From: Mycteria americana
Taxonomy: Eukaryota > Chordata > Aves > Ciconiiformes > Ciconiidae
Assembly: GCF_035582795.1 (NCBI RefSeq)
Contig: NC_134373.1
Span: 33,450,501 to 33,514,500 of the forward strand
Direction of reading: 5' to 3'
DNA length: 64,000 nt
In this document: positions 46,501-61,500 of the stretch, in pieces
Layout: each line of letters begins with the position of its first letter
How positions within the stretch are numbered: the first letter of the stretch is position 1
The notes under the pieces: generated by a model
Seen by the model: only the letters and a program-made list of their open reading frames with translations
Told to the model about the DNA's origin: nothing
Database searches by the model: none
Program-made: the position numbers and the translations under genes

Positions 46501-49500
46501 TGGCTCTTGTTTTAGCAGGACTTTCTCTTTTCTGCATGCTCGTATGGAACACACTCAGCAGATGTGGCTGAAAGATGACAACTTTAATAGTTTTCACAGA
46601 CGGAGCAGAGTTACTTCTTGCAAAGTCAGTTACTGCATCTATCATGTTGTCAGCTACTACAGCTGGATCGCGGCCTGCCTCACCTGAAACAAGTTATAAA
46701 CATTTTGCCTTTAAAAAGTGTTAATAACTGTTACAAATGGTTAAAACATCTTTAAAAGAACAGTTATGAACATACCCACAACCACTTGGATCATAAACAG
46801 GTCAGAAATAACTTCAGGCTAGCAATTAGGAAAGGTTTCTATTTCTCAGGAAAAGGAGGTTCAAGACCACCTTTTCAGCAAGGGAAAAATGGGATTTTAC
46901 TTTTGTTGACATGGTGACTGATCAGGTTATGATGTAGAGGATATGGCTTGGTTACCTAATACACCACAGGCCTGACGCTCAGTGGCCCAGTAGCTAACTC
47001 TTTGGCTCAAAAAGCAAGTCTAGTTTTATTCATGCAAAAGGTCCCTGCATGCATGGGGCCCAGTTCTGGATTCTCTGACTCTAGGGATTTCTACAGAAGT
47101 AACTGAAAATGACAAGAAGAGAAAAAGGGACAATCTGGCCTTTCTGACAGGTTCACATTCCATCCGTATCAACCCTACTTGTGTGGCTGCTAGCCAGAGC
47201 TGCATCATCTGCCGATTTCAGCAATAGAGAAGTAGCTCCCTGCATATTCTCTGATGAGCTGCCCACACATATCAGGCTGCTGTGACAAATGCTCATGGTT
47301 CTCCAGGAAGTATAGACATACCTTTGAATCCCTGTTAGCAAGGAAGTGTCAGCTCTAGAGCACTCATACTCTTTACATACTAGCTGACTGCAAGGAGTGA
47401 AGCTTTCTAGGTCTTCATAAGCTTCTAATAACAGTTTTAAAGTCTGCAGTTTCTGAATATATTTTCATCAAAGAATAATCCCTCCAGGTAAATCAAACTC
47501 ATCGCTTGAACCCCAAGATCAGCAGAATCACATGCTCTGAACCCATTTCAAAAGGGAGACACAGACCTGTTCCAATTGCCGGGAAGGCAACAGAGGTGTA
47601 CTGCTGTAATTCACACTCCTGAAGCACTTCGGAGACTAGCATCTTGATGTCATCTTGGCTAACAAAATGAATTATTTTTTTGCACGGCAGGCTTCCTGCT
47701 TGGGTGGTGATATAGCTCTTGTTAGACTGTGAGGCTGAAACATAAGTAGGAGAACGTAATCAATCAACAACTGTCCACAATATAGATGCGTACTAATCCT
47801 CATTAGCAGATAAGAAATGATGACAAATATGCCCCAGGATAAGCTTCAAGTCTCCTTCCACAAACTGTGCAACCCCCCTCCCTATTTTCACTTTCAAGGC
47901 ACAAGGATTCATTTTATGTTTGTAAAATATTTGCCTCGTTTGGCAAATAAATTTTGTGTGCACCTTTATTTGTCAAGTTCGCTCCGCAGACTTGGAGAGC
48001 TTCATGCAGACTAGTACTACACTGTCTTCACACACACACGCAAGCATGCCATCTACCCTCAGGCTGCCTAGCCTGAATTACCCTCTTGGCCTCCACAACA
48101 GAGGTTTAACTCTTATCTCCTCCACATAATTCTTTTCCTTTGGTTGGTCTTCCAAGCTGGCCTCCACACCAGCGTCCTTCCCACTTCCCTTATTTTTGTG
48201 GGGTTTTAAACCACATCCTTATCCATCCTTATTCCCCGTTCATTATATTGGCTGTTCACTAGCTGAATTTGGTCTACAAATAAATGCCGCTTCTGAGGCA
48301 GGAACCCAACTTCACTAGTTTTCCCTCCTGGTCACACAGAGGATGTGGTAGTGGGTTGCTAGTTAAGCCAACAGCAAACATTTTCTCACTTGGGAATGAC
48401 AAAAAGAGTTGCAGGTAGACAGTTGCTTCCAGTGAGGTATGGCTTCTCTATCAACATTTCTGCCAACATTATCCCTTGCTCATGGTTCTGTTTGATGTAG
48501 ACTCGATTTGTTTTTATCATGGAAAGCTTTATTGGAATAAGAGGATGCAATAATGAATAGATTTAGTTCTTTATGTATGCTTAGAAGCCCTCTCCTCTTC
48601 TTGAAGATTTTTCTTTTCCTTCCCTCATTAGATGTTTTACAAATATCACATTAACTGATTAAAAACTAGCTGATGTAACACAGTGCATAATACAGATGGA
48701 TGTACAGTAGGCACTGAGAAAGTATCCCAACAGATTCCTTGCCATACATGAACACCTTCAGAAAGGAGGTCAGAAATGTTGCACCATACCTAGTCGAGCA
48801 CATTCATCTTCAACTGCTTTTCCAGCACCATTCAGAATTGCTCTAGAGACACCTTAAATGAGAAGAGGCATATGAATCCACTGTTAGTACTGTTAATGCC
48901 ATCAAAGTCCCATCTGAGGCAGAACTGTGTACCATGTAATACCTAAAATATCTCAATCCTGATAACAGTAAAGGTTATAATTGAAAAGCACTGTTGCCTA
49001 AATTTTAGGCTTATGCTTTTCAATTCAAAGTGATGTCTAAAGTACCTAACAAGTTTCACTGAGGTCAAAACCTCATGGAGGTTTGTCTTCTCCTTTAGTC
49101 CGAGAGCTGTTCTATAAAAAGATTCTATTAAAAAAAATGATTAGTTTCCCTTTCTGCAAGAGTCTTAAACATGCCATCCTGTAACACAAATTAACAAGAA
49201 AAAGAAAGTTTCAGACACTTCCTAATTGAACCTTTGTACCCTACGAAGCAAAACAGAAACCACGCTGTGAAACAAAAGGGTTTGAAACGTTGAAAAATTT
49301 ACTTCCTACTCTCCTTATCCAGCCCTTCCAACCACACGTACTGTCTTCGCACATAATACCCACTAAAATACCTGTTTTGAGGCTGAAGGTTTGGTTTGTT
49401 ATGTTTACAATGACATCTCCCTCTTCCTTGGTAATATCGCCTTCCGCCACCTGGAACACGATGGAGCCGATCGTCATTTCACGTACATTCTGTACTGGGA

Positions 49501-52500
49501 CTGAAGAGGCACCAGAGAAAGCTGCAGGAAAGAAATACAGACCCTGAGCAGAAAAGAGCAATGAGGTAAGAGATAAGGGACTTGTTCATGGGTACAACGC
49601 CTACAGAGACCACAGTTTGGCTCCAGACTCAGCCTGTGAAGAGGACTGCCTGCCATGTTAACTGAAAATCATTCCTCCTCACCGGACTCTCCGATCAACC
49701 TTCACCTATTCCCATCATTGCTATTCATGCTGAGATTGCAGAAAAAACTTGTTTTGCGGCACACCTGGTATACAGACACTACTTTGCAACATTTTACTAT
49801 ATAAGCCTTTGCGAAACTCCAAGGTAAGAGAGCAGCAAACTTTCCAAGTCTCACTCCCTTGCTCCTCTGTCTCACAGAGTTTTCAGGCAGGTTCTCTACT
49901 GCATGACAGGAACTATTTACCTACGCGTTATTTCTAAAAACTTGATGAAGTTTTCAACATATAACTCATTTTCTACACTCTGCAGTTCCATTAAGCTGGA
50001 TAACACCGAAGATATTTCAGTTTGGTTTTGCTATTCATCTGAATGTGTAAAAGATTTAAGAGTATTCCAAAGAGGCCACTTTAAGACATATAACCAGGAA
50101 CTCGCCTGCCTTCCCAGGACCTAGGAAGGCACCGACCTGTTCATGATCTAATCAAGTACTGCAACAATAAAAGAAAAAGCCCTGCTTGTGCCCTCAGCAC
50201 ATAATAGCTTCTGCTGTCCTGATTTGTCAGGGCACTATCCAGATAATGAATCACAGGTATAGTTTTCTTCTTAGCATCTCCAACATTGTTTCAGACATTA
50301 CAGACACCCAGCCTGAAAATACTATATGCTGCCTTTACAGCAGCCACTTCGATTGTTAGTTGGACTTTGGGAATGACATGCTCACCAAGCAAATATCTAA
50401 ACATCCATAATGAATGCATTTCCTGGAATATTTAAAAGAATAAAAACATCCACTAGGCACACAACTTCTGTGAAACAAGCTTACCCGCGTCTTGACTAGC
50501 CTCATTTGGAGAAGTCTTCTGTGCTGCAACATCTGCAGTATTTCCACATCTGTTCTCAAGTTCATCTGAAAATTCCTAGAGAAGGAAATTACAATCAACC
50601 CCTGTAGAAGTCTTTAGATTACACAGTAGAAATAAAGGTTTGAAAAGTAAAGTTAAGAAACATTTCGAAAGAGCTTAACGCAAATTACTTCATACCATCT
50701 GCCATAATGATGATGGCAAGTCTTGACACACTGTTGTTCTCAGAGAACAAGGTTATTCAGTGTGAGCAACAGACAGAATTGATAAATAAGTCAGAGCCCT
50801 AGTTACCATTCCAGAGGGATATATTAACAGATGGCATCCTTACACTGAGGGGCTAGTTCACACTCTAACTCAAGTCTTGCAGCTAATGGCACCCTTCTCT
50901 ATGCACAATAGCTCAGGCTTTAGCACAGTAGCCTTCAAGTTTGGCCTTTCAAAATGTATTAGCTACTGTACAAAGTAGCAGAAGTCAACAAATGCAGAAA
51001 CACTTACTTGGACATTAATTCACAGTGTGACATTTCACGGTGTGACTTAAGGAAAAGAGAGCATTTTGAGAGATTCATGTATGATATGAGTAACTTGAGT
51101 GTGGATATAGAAAATTTGTGCTAACGTGATACTGAAGAAAGAAGGATGCAGAATACTGATACGTTTCTACTGGAGAGGTTTACCAGCACAGCAATCCTAG
51201 CATAATTATTCTTCCTAAAAAGACGCTAGCACTCCATTGAAAGCACTCCTTTTTCCAAGAGTGAAGGCATCTATGCAGGAGTCGCAGCAAATTTTTCTGT
51301 AGGCAAGTCCTATGTACTGAAGAATTAGATGAGTTCATGAGATAAAGAATGATTACACTTTCATCTGTATTATTGCCAGGGAACAGAAAAGGATAGGAAG
51401 GGAGCAGGGCTGTACAGGACAGGCAGGTGACCATGAGGGGTAAAACCAAAAAGAGAACTTTCAGTACACACAAGAAAGACTGTTAGCAAACTACTTCTTT
51501 ACTATAAGAACAAGCACCCTGTGGATTCTTTGGAGATCATCAGATAGCCGAGCATCATGAGACAGACCCAAATGAAACAGCATATAATAAAGACAGAAAA
51601 ACATAGTAACTCACCTGAATATTAGCTGTGTCTTTTGGATGCAACAGAAAGTGAACTTCCTCAAGAGAATTTACTCCATTTTTGCTACTGAATTCAAACA
51701 CTTTGTCAAACAGTAATTTAGCAACAACAGACCTTGGGAATCCTAAATTCCCAGTCCCAATTGCTGGGAAAGTAATTGACTTTAGAGATAGTTCCTCAGC
51801 AATCTGCAGGCATTTTGTGATGATGTCGCCCAAGACCTGTAAAACATAATTATTTTTTCAATTACAGAGTAATTTTACCAATATGTGCAATGTAGCACTT
51901 TCCCTTTTAGCTATCTCTTGGTATTAAAATACAATAATTGCATACATCACAAGGAATATATTAGTCAACAAGGGATTAGCCACACAGCTAAAAAAGAACA
52001 GCCCAAACTCCCTTATCTCCTATGAAACTGTCCCTCACTTCAGAAGAGAAGTTGCATTAAACCTACTATAAAGCCCAGTCAAATTAGAGTTCAGAGAAAT
52101 AAAACCCTTTATACCTTTTGTGATGCGTGTCTCGGGGACCATGCAGGTACGACAGCATGAAGTACAACACTGCAACCTAGATTGTAACCTTTTGTTTTCA
52201 ACACAGATCCTTCCTCATGTGTTTTTCCTAGGCCTTCTTCGTTTAAGTCTGTCTGAAGCATTGGCCCTGCCTTGCATAGCAAAGCTTTAGAGAGTGGCCC
52301 GTTACAGAGCTGGAGATCTTTGGCAACGCTGGTGACAACAATGTCTGTCTGAAAAACACACAAGCAAAAACTCTAGCTTTTAAGTATCAAGTCTTTTAAG
52401 TATCAAGTTTAAATTTTGCACTGATTAATCAAATACAGTCTGCCTGCTGATTTACAAAGTAAATGTTTGGGACAGCGATCTGAGAGGAACAAAATTTTGG

Positions 52501-55500
52501 AATAAACCAGAATAGTTATGCTCAGTTCTAATACCATGAGCCTGCCCATAGCAACACAAAAGCTGAGTTAACAGCAAAGTTCATTTCAAGCCAACAGGAG
52601 ACAGGTAAAATTCTGTATTCCTGGTCTACGCTCAGCCAAAACCAGTACATCATTCTACCTCCATCTGAAAAACATTTATGAAGTTCGTTCTCCAAGAGAA
52701 GCTCGCAGACCAAAAAAAAAAAAAAAAAAAAAAAAATCTGTGTTCACTGAGGTAAGCAAGACCTTCCATACGTGACTGGCCTCGAGAAAAAGGAGAAGCT
52801 GAAAACAAAAAAGACTGGAGGAAAGCTATAGAGAAAGAAGTGAGAAAGGCAGTAACTTATAAGGGAGAGAAATACAAAGGGCTACAAACGTTGTGTCAAG
52901 CACTATATTCAGCTCCTCAGGAAGGACCTCTATACGCATTTTAACATATATTCTGCCCTGGCCAACTGGAGGAGCTGCATGCACAAGATGTGGGAGGCAT
53001 CCACTCCTGAAACGATTTGCTGGCCACTATGGAAAGGGTTCTGAAAGGAGTTGCTACCAGTATCGGTGATCCCAGTAAATTAGCTATCAGCCTGCTAACA
53101 GCAATTCAATACTGGAGGCAACTGGAAAACGATTAGTGAAGTTGGTTCTCCACAGGAAATGCAATGGCAACTGCATGCTGCGTGCCAGTGTTCATCAACA
53201 GCATAATGGATAATAGTTCCCCAGACCAATATCCTACATATGCAGGGAGAACCAGACTGGCTGTGAGCCCAGGGTTCAGATGTGCATGGCCGGGCTGCCT
53301 CAGGACCACAGAGGACCTGGAAGCAGCCCAGCCACTCTCACACGGCAGGGTACTCATCTTAACCGACACTGAACATCCTCTTCTGCTTTTGCGCTAGTAC
53401 CACACTCTTGTAAGTAGGATTTCTGGGAAGGTCAACGCTGCACGCAGGTAGTTCCTGCCCAGCAAGGTAGGGTCGGGGGAGTCAGAGCCCAGAACCATTC
53501 CTGCCAAACCCAGTTGCTTCTGCTAAACTGTAATGCACCATGTACCACAGGGGTCTGTGTGCCTCTGTGTCAGTAGATGACAAAATGCAATGCTGCACAG
53601 CTGTCTGTATCTATCATGTAGGTCAGTCATGTAATAGCAATTGTCATTATCAGCAGTGATAGCCAATTTCAGTAACATATCAAACATGTTACATTGCTAA
53701 TTACAGATGATGGTCTAAGATTGGTCATTTTTTGGTTTTGTGTTTGTTTTTTTAAAAAAACAAAACAAAACAAAAAACCCCCACCAAAATCCCACACTTG
53801 ATATTTGAAAAGCAGATAATTTAAAACACTTACTGTAGCATCTTCAATGCTTCCTTTTTTCAGCATGATGTCAAGGCCTTCCTCAGTTGTTACCAATGGG
53901 AAGTCCTTGCTATTTTGAGTAATTTTGCTTTTCTTAGGCTGACGAACTGTACTGGTCTGATTCAGTGACTTGCAGGAAGGTGAATAATCTGAAAACACTT
54001 CTTTCAGTGCCTTGCTGAAAGCCTGAATGTTATTCTGTGCAACATCCACGAGATGAACCTCCTTCAAGCTGCTGTCCCCCATGGAGTCTTCCAAGGTCTC
54101 CTTGATGGAGGACACAATCGAATATGTACACAGTTCCAGTGGGAAGCCAAAAATCCCTCCACTTATAGCAGGTAAAGCTATGGAACGATGATTGTATGTT
54201 TCAGCTAGTTGTAGACTTTTCTTCACTGTCTTTCTTAGCAAGAACACACACTTTTCTGCTTCGTCTTTCCTCCACCTGGGCCCAACAGCATGAATGACGT
54301 TCTTGCAGGGAAGTTTCCCAGCACCCGTGATAACTGCGCACCCAGGCTGCAAACTCCCGTTCTTCCTCACCAGCTCGTCACACTCCTGTTGCAGCTCTGG
54401 ACCAGCCGCTTTTAACAGTGCCTCAGCAAGGCCACCGATGTGTTTTAAGTCTTCATTAGATGCATTTACCACAACATCAACAGGATGAGTGCACAAGTCA
54501 GCTTCATAAACCACTATTACAATTCCACGTATGGTCGCCTGCCCATAGGGCTTGCCTACATTACTATGTTCTTGCTGTTCTTCTGACTGCTCTTCCAGCC
54601 TGACTAGACACTTAAAGTCTTGTTTCACACTGGCAGCAAAAAAGCGTTCTCGCTCTTCAAGAAACGACTTGGCTCCTGGTGCTCTAATTACCACACGCTT
54701 ATAATGCAGGCCAGACAGAATTTGCTCAACTAAGGTGACTCCCTTCAGCACTTCTCTTCTCGGCCCACTCAAGGATATAACTCTACATTTCTTCTGTGTG
54801 CTAAAGTCAACTTTCACACCTTTCTTCTGTAAGTCACCCCAAACATTGGTCTTCTCTTTCTCAAAAAACATTATGACTCCCATGGGCTTTCCTCCGATGA
54901 CCTTTTGTACTTGCGTGTTTTCATCTATAAAGTTAAAAAGTTCCTCAAAGGCTTTTGCTACTGCTTGAGAACAACCAGCAATGATGACCTGACCCTTTGC
55001 CTGAATGACTGTTACAGCTTCATTAGAACAGTTTTGCTGGGTAAGCATCCTCCATTCCTTCTTCTGGAGGACTAACTCATCCTCCAAAGTAATGCTTTTG
55101 TAGTCCAGTTCCTTCTTTATTTCTTCTTCTGCTTTTAGGAGATCTTCAGGAGCACTCCCTTTCAAGATGATAGCTTCTGTGCCAAGCTCATAAAAAGCAC
55201 TAATTTGTTTTGACATAAACAGGCTCTGTGACAGGGTTTCATTATCAATACGCTCTAAAAACTGGAAAATATAAGGGTGGATATTAACTGTTTTCTTTGC
55301 CATTTTGCGTATATTATCTAATATTTCCCCTTTTACTTTATAAACTTCCTCAGGCACTCCACATAGGTTAATTATGTTCTGCAAATGATCATAAGTTATC
55401 TGCAGGGCTGGGAACTCCATACGAATTTTTTCTTCAAGACCAGTACTCTGTAAAATTGCATATTCCCCTGGACCCATTACCACCATTTCTTCAGTTCTTT

Positions 55501-58500
55501 GCTTTTCTCTTTCAATTTCTCTGGTGGCCTTTTCTATCAGAAACTTCAGTTCTTTTTCAACATTGTTCACAACTTCTTCTTCACCTACCAGAACAAGTAA
55601 ATTCTTGGAAATATATGGGATTAGTAGAACTTCATCATGGGTAAAGCCGTTTCTAATGGCTTCCCACACCTCTGCGCTTACTTGACATTTAATTGCTTTG
55701 TACTTCGATATGCTACGTGAAAATGCTGTGGAAACATTTTCATTCCATGTCTTGATCAATCGAGATAGTAATCTCTTCTGCTCAGACAAATTAGCTGAGG
55801 GATGCAAAGTAACTTTTGGGTCTGCACAGTGACGTTCAGGCCATGTTAGCACACAATTACACTTTGCCATTTCACAACTTATTGCCACAATTAGCCTATT
55901 ATATGTGCACAAGTAATACCAGATATATGGATCCAGAGGCACTGTAATTGGATCTGGCTTCTTTATTTGTGGCCCTTCCTTTCCATATAGAGCTGTGCCC
56001 AGCGACATGTAGTAAGGATAGACAGAGACTGGTGTTTTGTTGAGCGAATGCTGCTTTGCCAAGATATTGATTACATCTAAAACAAACAAACAAAAACCCA
56101 AACAATTAATGCTAGCACTTAAAACCAAAGATCTTATGAGTTTTTTTAAACTTTGTTTTCTACATAATAATGTTTGTTATGTCTAAGAATAGTTTTCCAT
56201 GAATTTTCCCCCCTTCCCAAATAGAAATAATTCCAAATTATTGAAGAGTTACTGGATTTAAATGCCAAAAACTAAGTTAGAGACGGTTAAGAACCAACAC
56301 GGTCCACATCCAGGAGGACGTATGCACAGCACTGTCTCTGCCCCCACTTCTGTTATATGCCATACTTGAACTGCCCAACTCAGTAGCTGTCTGCCCTGTT
56401 ACTCAGCAGTATCAAATCACAGCTCCTCCATTTCCCCCAAAAAGAGCATCTATTATCTTCAATTTCCCTTGAGCTCTCCCCTTCACTCCAATGCCTCCAG
56501 CTTCCCCCTTGTCCTCCATCTTCCACAGATGCTCATGTTTCTGTCACTGGCTGGACAAGCCACAGCACCTGCCCTCCAGCCAAAAAGCTGTCCAAGAAAT
56601 TGTCCTCAGATGAGCCAGACAGCTGGTGGTGAAGGCAGCGGGGGAGAAGTCTCCTGCACTACATAAGGCTGTGCTTTCTCTATTGAACTCAAACTGTAAC
56701 CTGAATTCTGTAAGGATCAAGGCCTGGGTGAAATAAATTGCATAAAAAGGAAAAAATTCTATGCCTTATGCCCAGCTGGTCCAATTGCACTCCAGTTAGC
56801 AGAGACCTGCTGACAAAGCACCAGATCTGCTGTTTTATGAGGGCAAAGTAGCCTTTTCTCTAGAAAATCCACATTTTTATCTTTAAGTGAAAGGATCTCA
56901 GAGAAATAAAGGCTTCGTATTTCTGTATTACCTTTATGGTCACTGAATGTAATGATAGCTGCATCTTCATCAGGCAGCTGCTGAACATCCACCACTTGCG
57001 CACCTCCATTCTTCTTGTTTTCAAAGTAGACAGTTATATAGTCACTGGATGTGTTAGGTGGTATATTTTCAGCCCTAACGCTTCTTGTTAGCTCAAGGCA
57101 CCGTGCAGTAATATTTTGTTGCTTTGCTCTGTGGTTTTGATTAAGCCTTTTAGCAAATTCCTCTGCAGCTAGAAAGAGAAGGGAGAAGAAAAAAGAAAAA
57201 AACAAACAAAAATAAAACAAAAAACCCCAAGATCAAACTAGTAGCTTGGTTTTCTACTATGATATTAGCAGACTATCACTGTGTGCATTGACCAAACCAC
57301 TGAATTACAAAGCATCTATCAACCCAGAGGTGCCCACAAAGCTACTTCTTTCCACATATTCAGTATCTGTCACCTAGTATTCACCATATGGTTGATCACA
57401 ATTGTTGACTACAACTACCATAGCCAGAATTTGTTACTAGTTTTCCTACTGAGTAGCACTGGGTCTCTTTAACACAAAAAGAAAATAAGATCAGGTTCAT
57501 TTTGGGGCTATGGCTTGATACACAACTAATTAGACATAAGTCAACAGTTCAAATTTGGATTCTTTCAGTTTTATGATAAACACATTCTATTTTTGGCTAT
57601 TTCCCCCCCCCATTATCATCATGGTAAAAGATAGTCAAGTCACTTTTACATCTGTCAGGCTAACACACAATTAAGTTTTTAAAGGATCTACTTACTTCCT
57701 AAAGGCCACACCAAAAATTTGAGACAGGACCACAATATGAGAGGCAAATAATTTCTGACTTCTAAAGCAGAAAACTCTATGCCTTCTCAGAGACTAAAAA
57801 CTTCTTCGGTTTAGTTATACCACAGACTAATCCCTTCACAACTTCAAGATTTCTGAGCAACTTCATTCTTACATATCACCAGTAATACAACTATTCCCAC
57901 GAAGTTGATTCAAAGTGGCATGTAACTTCTTTTCACCACGTTCTACCTTCTAAAGAGATTTACAGTTTTTCCACACAGAAGACAGAATTCTCTCTTCTTT
58001 CCTGTCCTACCTCCTCACCCAGAATCAAGCACATGTAAAATCTCCTTGCCCCTAAAAGGACTCAAGCACAGCAGCACTCAGAGAATCCTGGAACTAGTTC
58101 ATTGCTGTCAGTTTAATTCAGTTCTCCTGGTAATGTGGTGCTGTTATCTCTACAACATCAGCTATGGCATTGGCTTACACTGTTCTGAATCTGGTCTTGT
58201 CATACCACAGACTACTGCCCATGTCCTGGGATGGAATTTGTTAATAATATCAACCATAAATCTTGGCAGGAACCAGGAAGTCCCCCCAGCCTCTCACCGG
58301 TGAGAAGTAGGAGCAGAAACTTCTCCACCACCTGGACAATGCCTTTGTCATCAATCACTAATAAGGCAGAAGAAAAAGCGTATAGTATCGAACACACTAC
58401 AAAACCACAGTGGGCATGCAGCAGCTTAACAACTAGCTGGTACTGCAGCATCAGGCAAAGCATACGGTGTTAATTCCACGCTTCACATAACTGACAGCTG

Positions 58501-61500
58501 CCACTCTGCATAAGGACAGCTGGACTTGCCTCAGCATCCCAGGGTCCATGCAGCCCAGTATCCTGTCTCCAGCAAGGGCCACAGCAGGTATCTAGAGAAT
58601 AGCTGTAAGAAGATGCTGCAAGAAGATGCTGCTTCCCTAATTCTCTCCCAGCCTCCAATCTATTACAATAGGTTTCCCAAGCCTGATACAGTCTATTTAA
58701 TAAGCTTAAAAAGCTCAGTTCCATGTACTTGTTCAGTTTTCCCCCCAAATCCATACAAACTTACTACACATGTAACACCTTTTGGCAAGGAGAGCCTTTA
58801 TCATTGATCTGTTCTAAGACTGAGTACACCCTTTTGCTGCTTGTATAAAGTTATAGTTTGTTGTCAGTCCTACCTCTTCTGTTCACTATCCAAATCAGTT
58901 AGCCCTTTTCTGACTTACACTGGCCTCTATACCTTACAGAAAAAAGGTATGTCATTAACTTTAGTAGAGTAAATCCTCATTTAAAATGATCCAATATTAG
59001 ATCAAACCTTAAACCTATGACAGAAAACATTCATTTCCTGCTTAGTCTCCCTCACACACACACAAGTAGCTAATAAAAAAGATCCGCAACTCTGACTCCT
59101 TCTTACCAATATTTGCAGTAAAAGTAACGACAGCAGCATGTATTTCAGGTATCATTTCCACACTGAAGTCACCATCATCCTCTGACAAGCCACTGATGTT
59201 CTCTACCAGCATAATTAACATGCAATCTTTTACTGTCTCCTGCACATTTTCAAGCACAACTGCAGTGGAAGGCAGGGATGCTGGAGAGTCCTCCACTGGG
59301 CACAGCTCCTGGACAGTCTCCACTTGCCACGGCTTCACAAACAGCTCAATTTTCTTCACGTGATGCTGCCTTTGCAAAACTTCTTGGGCATCTAGTTCCA
59401 CAGGAAAACAAACAAAGATGTGATCTTCCCTTCCCCTCCCACCACAGCAGAGCAATGTGTTAAACTACACTCTAAAAATCTGGCAGCCATATTTTCTCAT
59501 TATCACAGAAGAAACAGAAATAAGGCAAAACTACATCAAAAGTTAGGGTCAGGACAAAAGCTACTCTATGATCTAGATGTCCCCAGTCTTCCCAAAGGAA
59601 AAAAAAAAGTTACTTTTTGAGGTTAGCACTACCTCCTTTCTTACTGCCCTCAAGTGCAAGAAACTGTTCTCCAGATTAGTAACTTCTAATAAAGAGCAAA
59701 TACAGAAAGGGTTTTCCACCCTGCTTATCTTGGGTATTTAACAAATATTTAAGTATTAACTATTTAACTATATTTGACTATGTTCAACAGTTAACTATTT
59801 CTCCTGCATAGTTTCCTCTTTTTGCATACATCCTTCACACACTAACAAGTAGCCAACAGCATTTTAGTGTAGAGGAAAACATAGGAAAGCTACAGATAAA
59901 CTGAGGCTACTTTAAAATCATTTTCTCCATAGAGGTGAGCATTCACCTCTCTATCTTACAAATACATAATATTTACTACCTCTTTTCCTCCCAATCTCCA
60001 AAACCCTGGCAATTGAAATGAATATGAAAGAAAACACAACAAAATAATATTTACCCATGATCTGCAGTTAATACTGTACTATACTTTATCCAGTCTCCTG
60101 AACTAGAATTAAAGCTTACTTATTCTGCAGTGCTCCTGACATCATTCTCCTGCATTATTCTCTGTGAGCCTTGATCAAGCATTTGGGACAGGTCTAGAGA
60201 AGCACTTCTTCCCCTGTGGGTTATTATAAACACTGTTGGAAACCCACATCTGCATTGGACAGACAGGCACATTTGCTCCTTTTACATCCTCTCACTCTTT
60301 GGGAATAATATGTCATTTCTGCTGAAGCAATGTCCACAAAGAGATCCAGCACCAGCAAAGGCCTATTTTTAAAAGGGAGCTTTAGTCATATAACACCCAT
60401 AAGATATGATCATACCTTTCTCATCCTGAAAGATGATGATCATTTGCTGATCCATTCTGACATAGGACTTGATGGGCCCCCCACCAGACTTCCTTTTATT
60501 TTCAAAGTACATTTCCACAATCTCATCTTCTATTTCCTCCCCAAAGGCAGTGGTTACTACTATGACAGATTTCCTAGAGGTTGCTTTTTCTGCTTCCAAT
60601 TTCTGACACAATTCTGAAATGAAAGATCACACCCTAATGTCTCAGGCAAAAGTTAAAAAAAAAACCCAAGCTTATTACCTTCCAAGCTTTCACACCCCTT
60701 TTTGTTCAGATCACATATATGATCAGGGAAAAGAACAGGCAAATAAACAGTAATTCAGGTGGGTTTTTTTTCCACAACAGCCTTTAAGTCCCAAACAAGC
60801 TGAGCATATCACTAGCATGAGTTGCCGCATCAACAGGTGAGGAGAAAAGGCTTCCATTCATCACCAGGCAAAGACAGCAGAAGTAATGGCTATGAAAGAT
60901 TCTTCACAAATCCACGACAAGGGGAACCACCACTCTTCTGTCTATGCACTCTCTCTATTTACAGTTCCAGCCATTGCCGTGGGTCGCCATGGGCCTACAC
61001 GTGCCGGCTGCCATGAGAGCTCAGGTGTACCTGGGGTACACAGCTACTGATGTCCTACCACAGGTCGCCCCGGCGGGACTGGTGGCAGCTGGGAAGGTCT
61101 GGGTAGGGACAGCCTTACCCAGAACAAAGGTCAGCATCCGCTGCATGCTCTCCCTAAGGAACTGACCTGTCTGAGGCAGTCAGTGAAGTGGTGAGCTTCC
61201 TAAAGGGACTCATACAAAGAAAAAAATATATTTATTTATTTTAGCCTGAGATCATGATTTCTACACTGCATTAGACAAACACCACAACCCACCCAGTTGA
61301 CCAGGGCACTATTGCGGCATAAAGGTCAATGAAAACCAATGAAGCAAGAATACACGGGTCTCTGCTTGATAAGTGGCATGCTCACCTGTCTTTTCCTGCT
61401 GGATGCACACAGAAGCCTCCTTATCCTGGCAGGTGGAAAGAGACACCTGGGGTTCACTAACTAGAGATAAACAACAATGCTTTCTCAGTTACTGCGTAAT

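Noticed and set aside
46780-46870. Possible second CR1-like fragment in copy B
   Set aside because: Only a few words resemble the CR1 3' region; too short and diverged to support.
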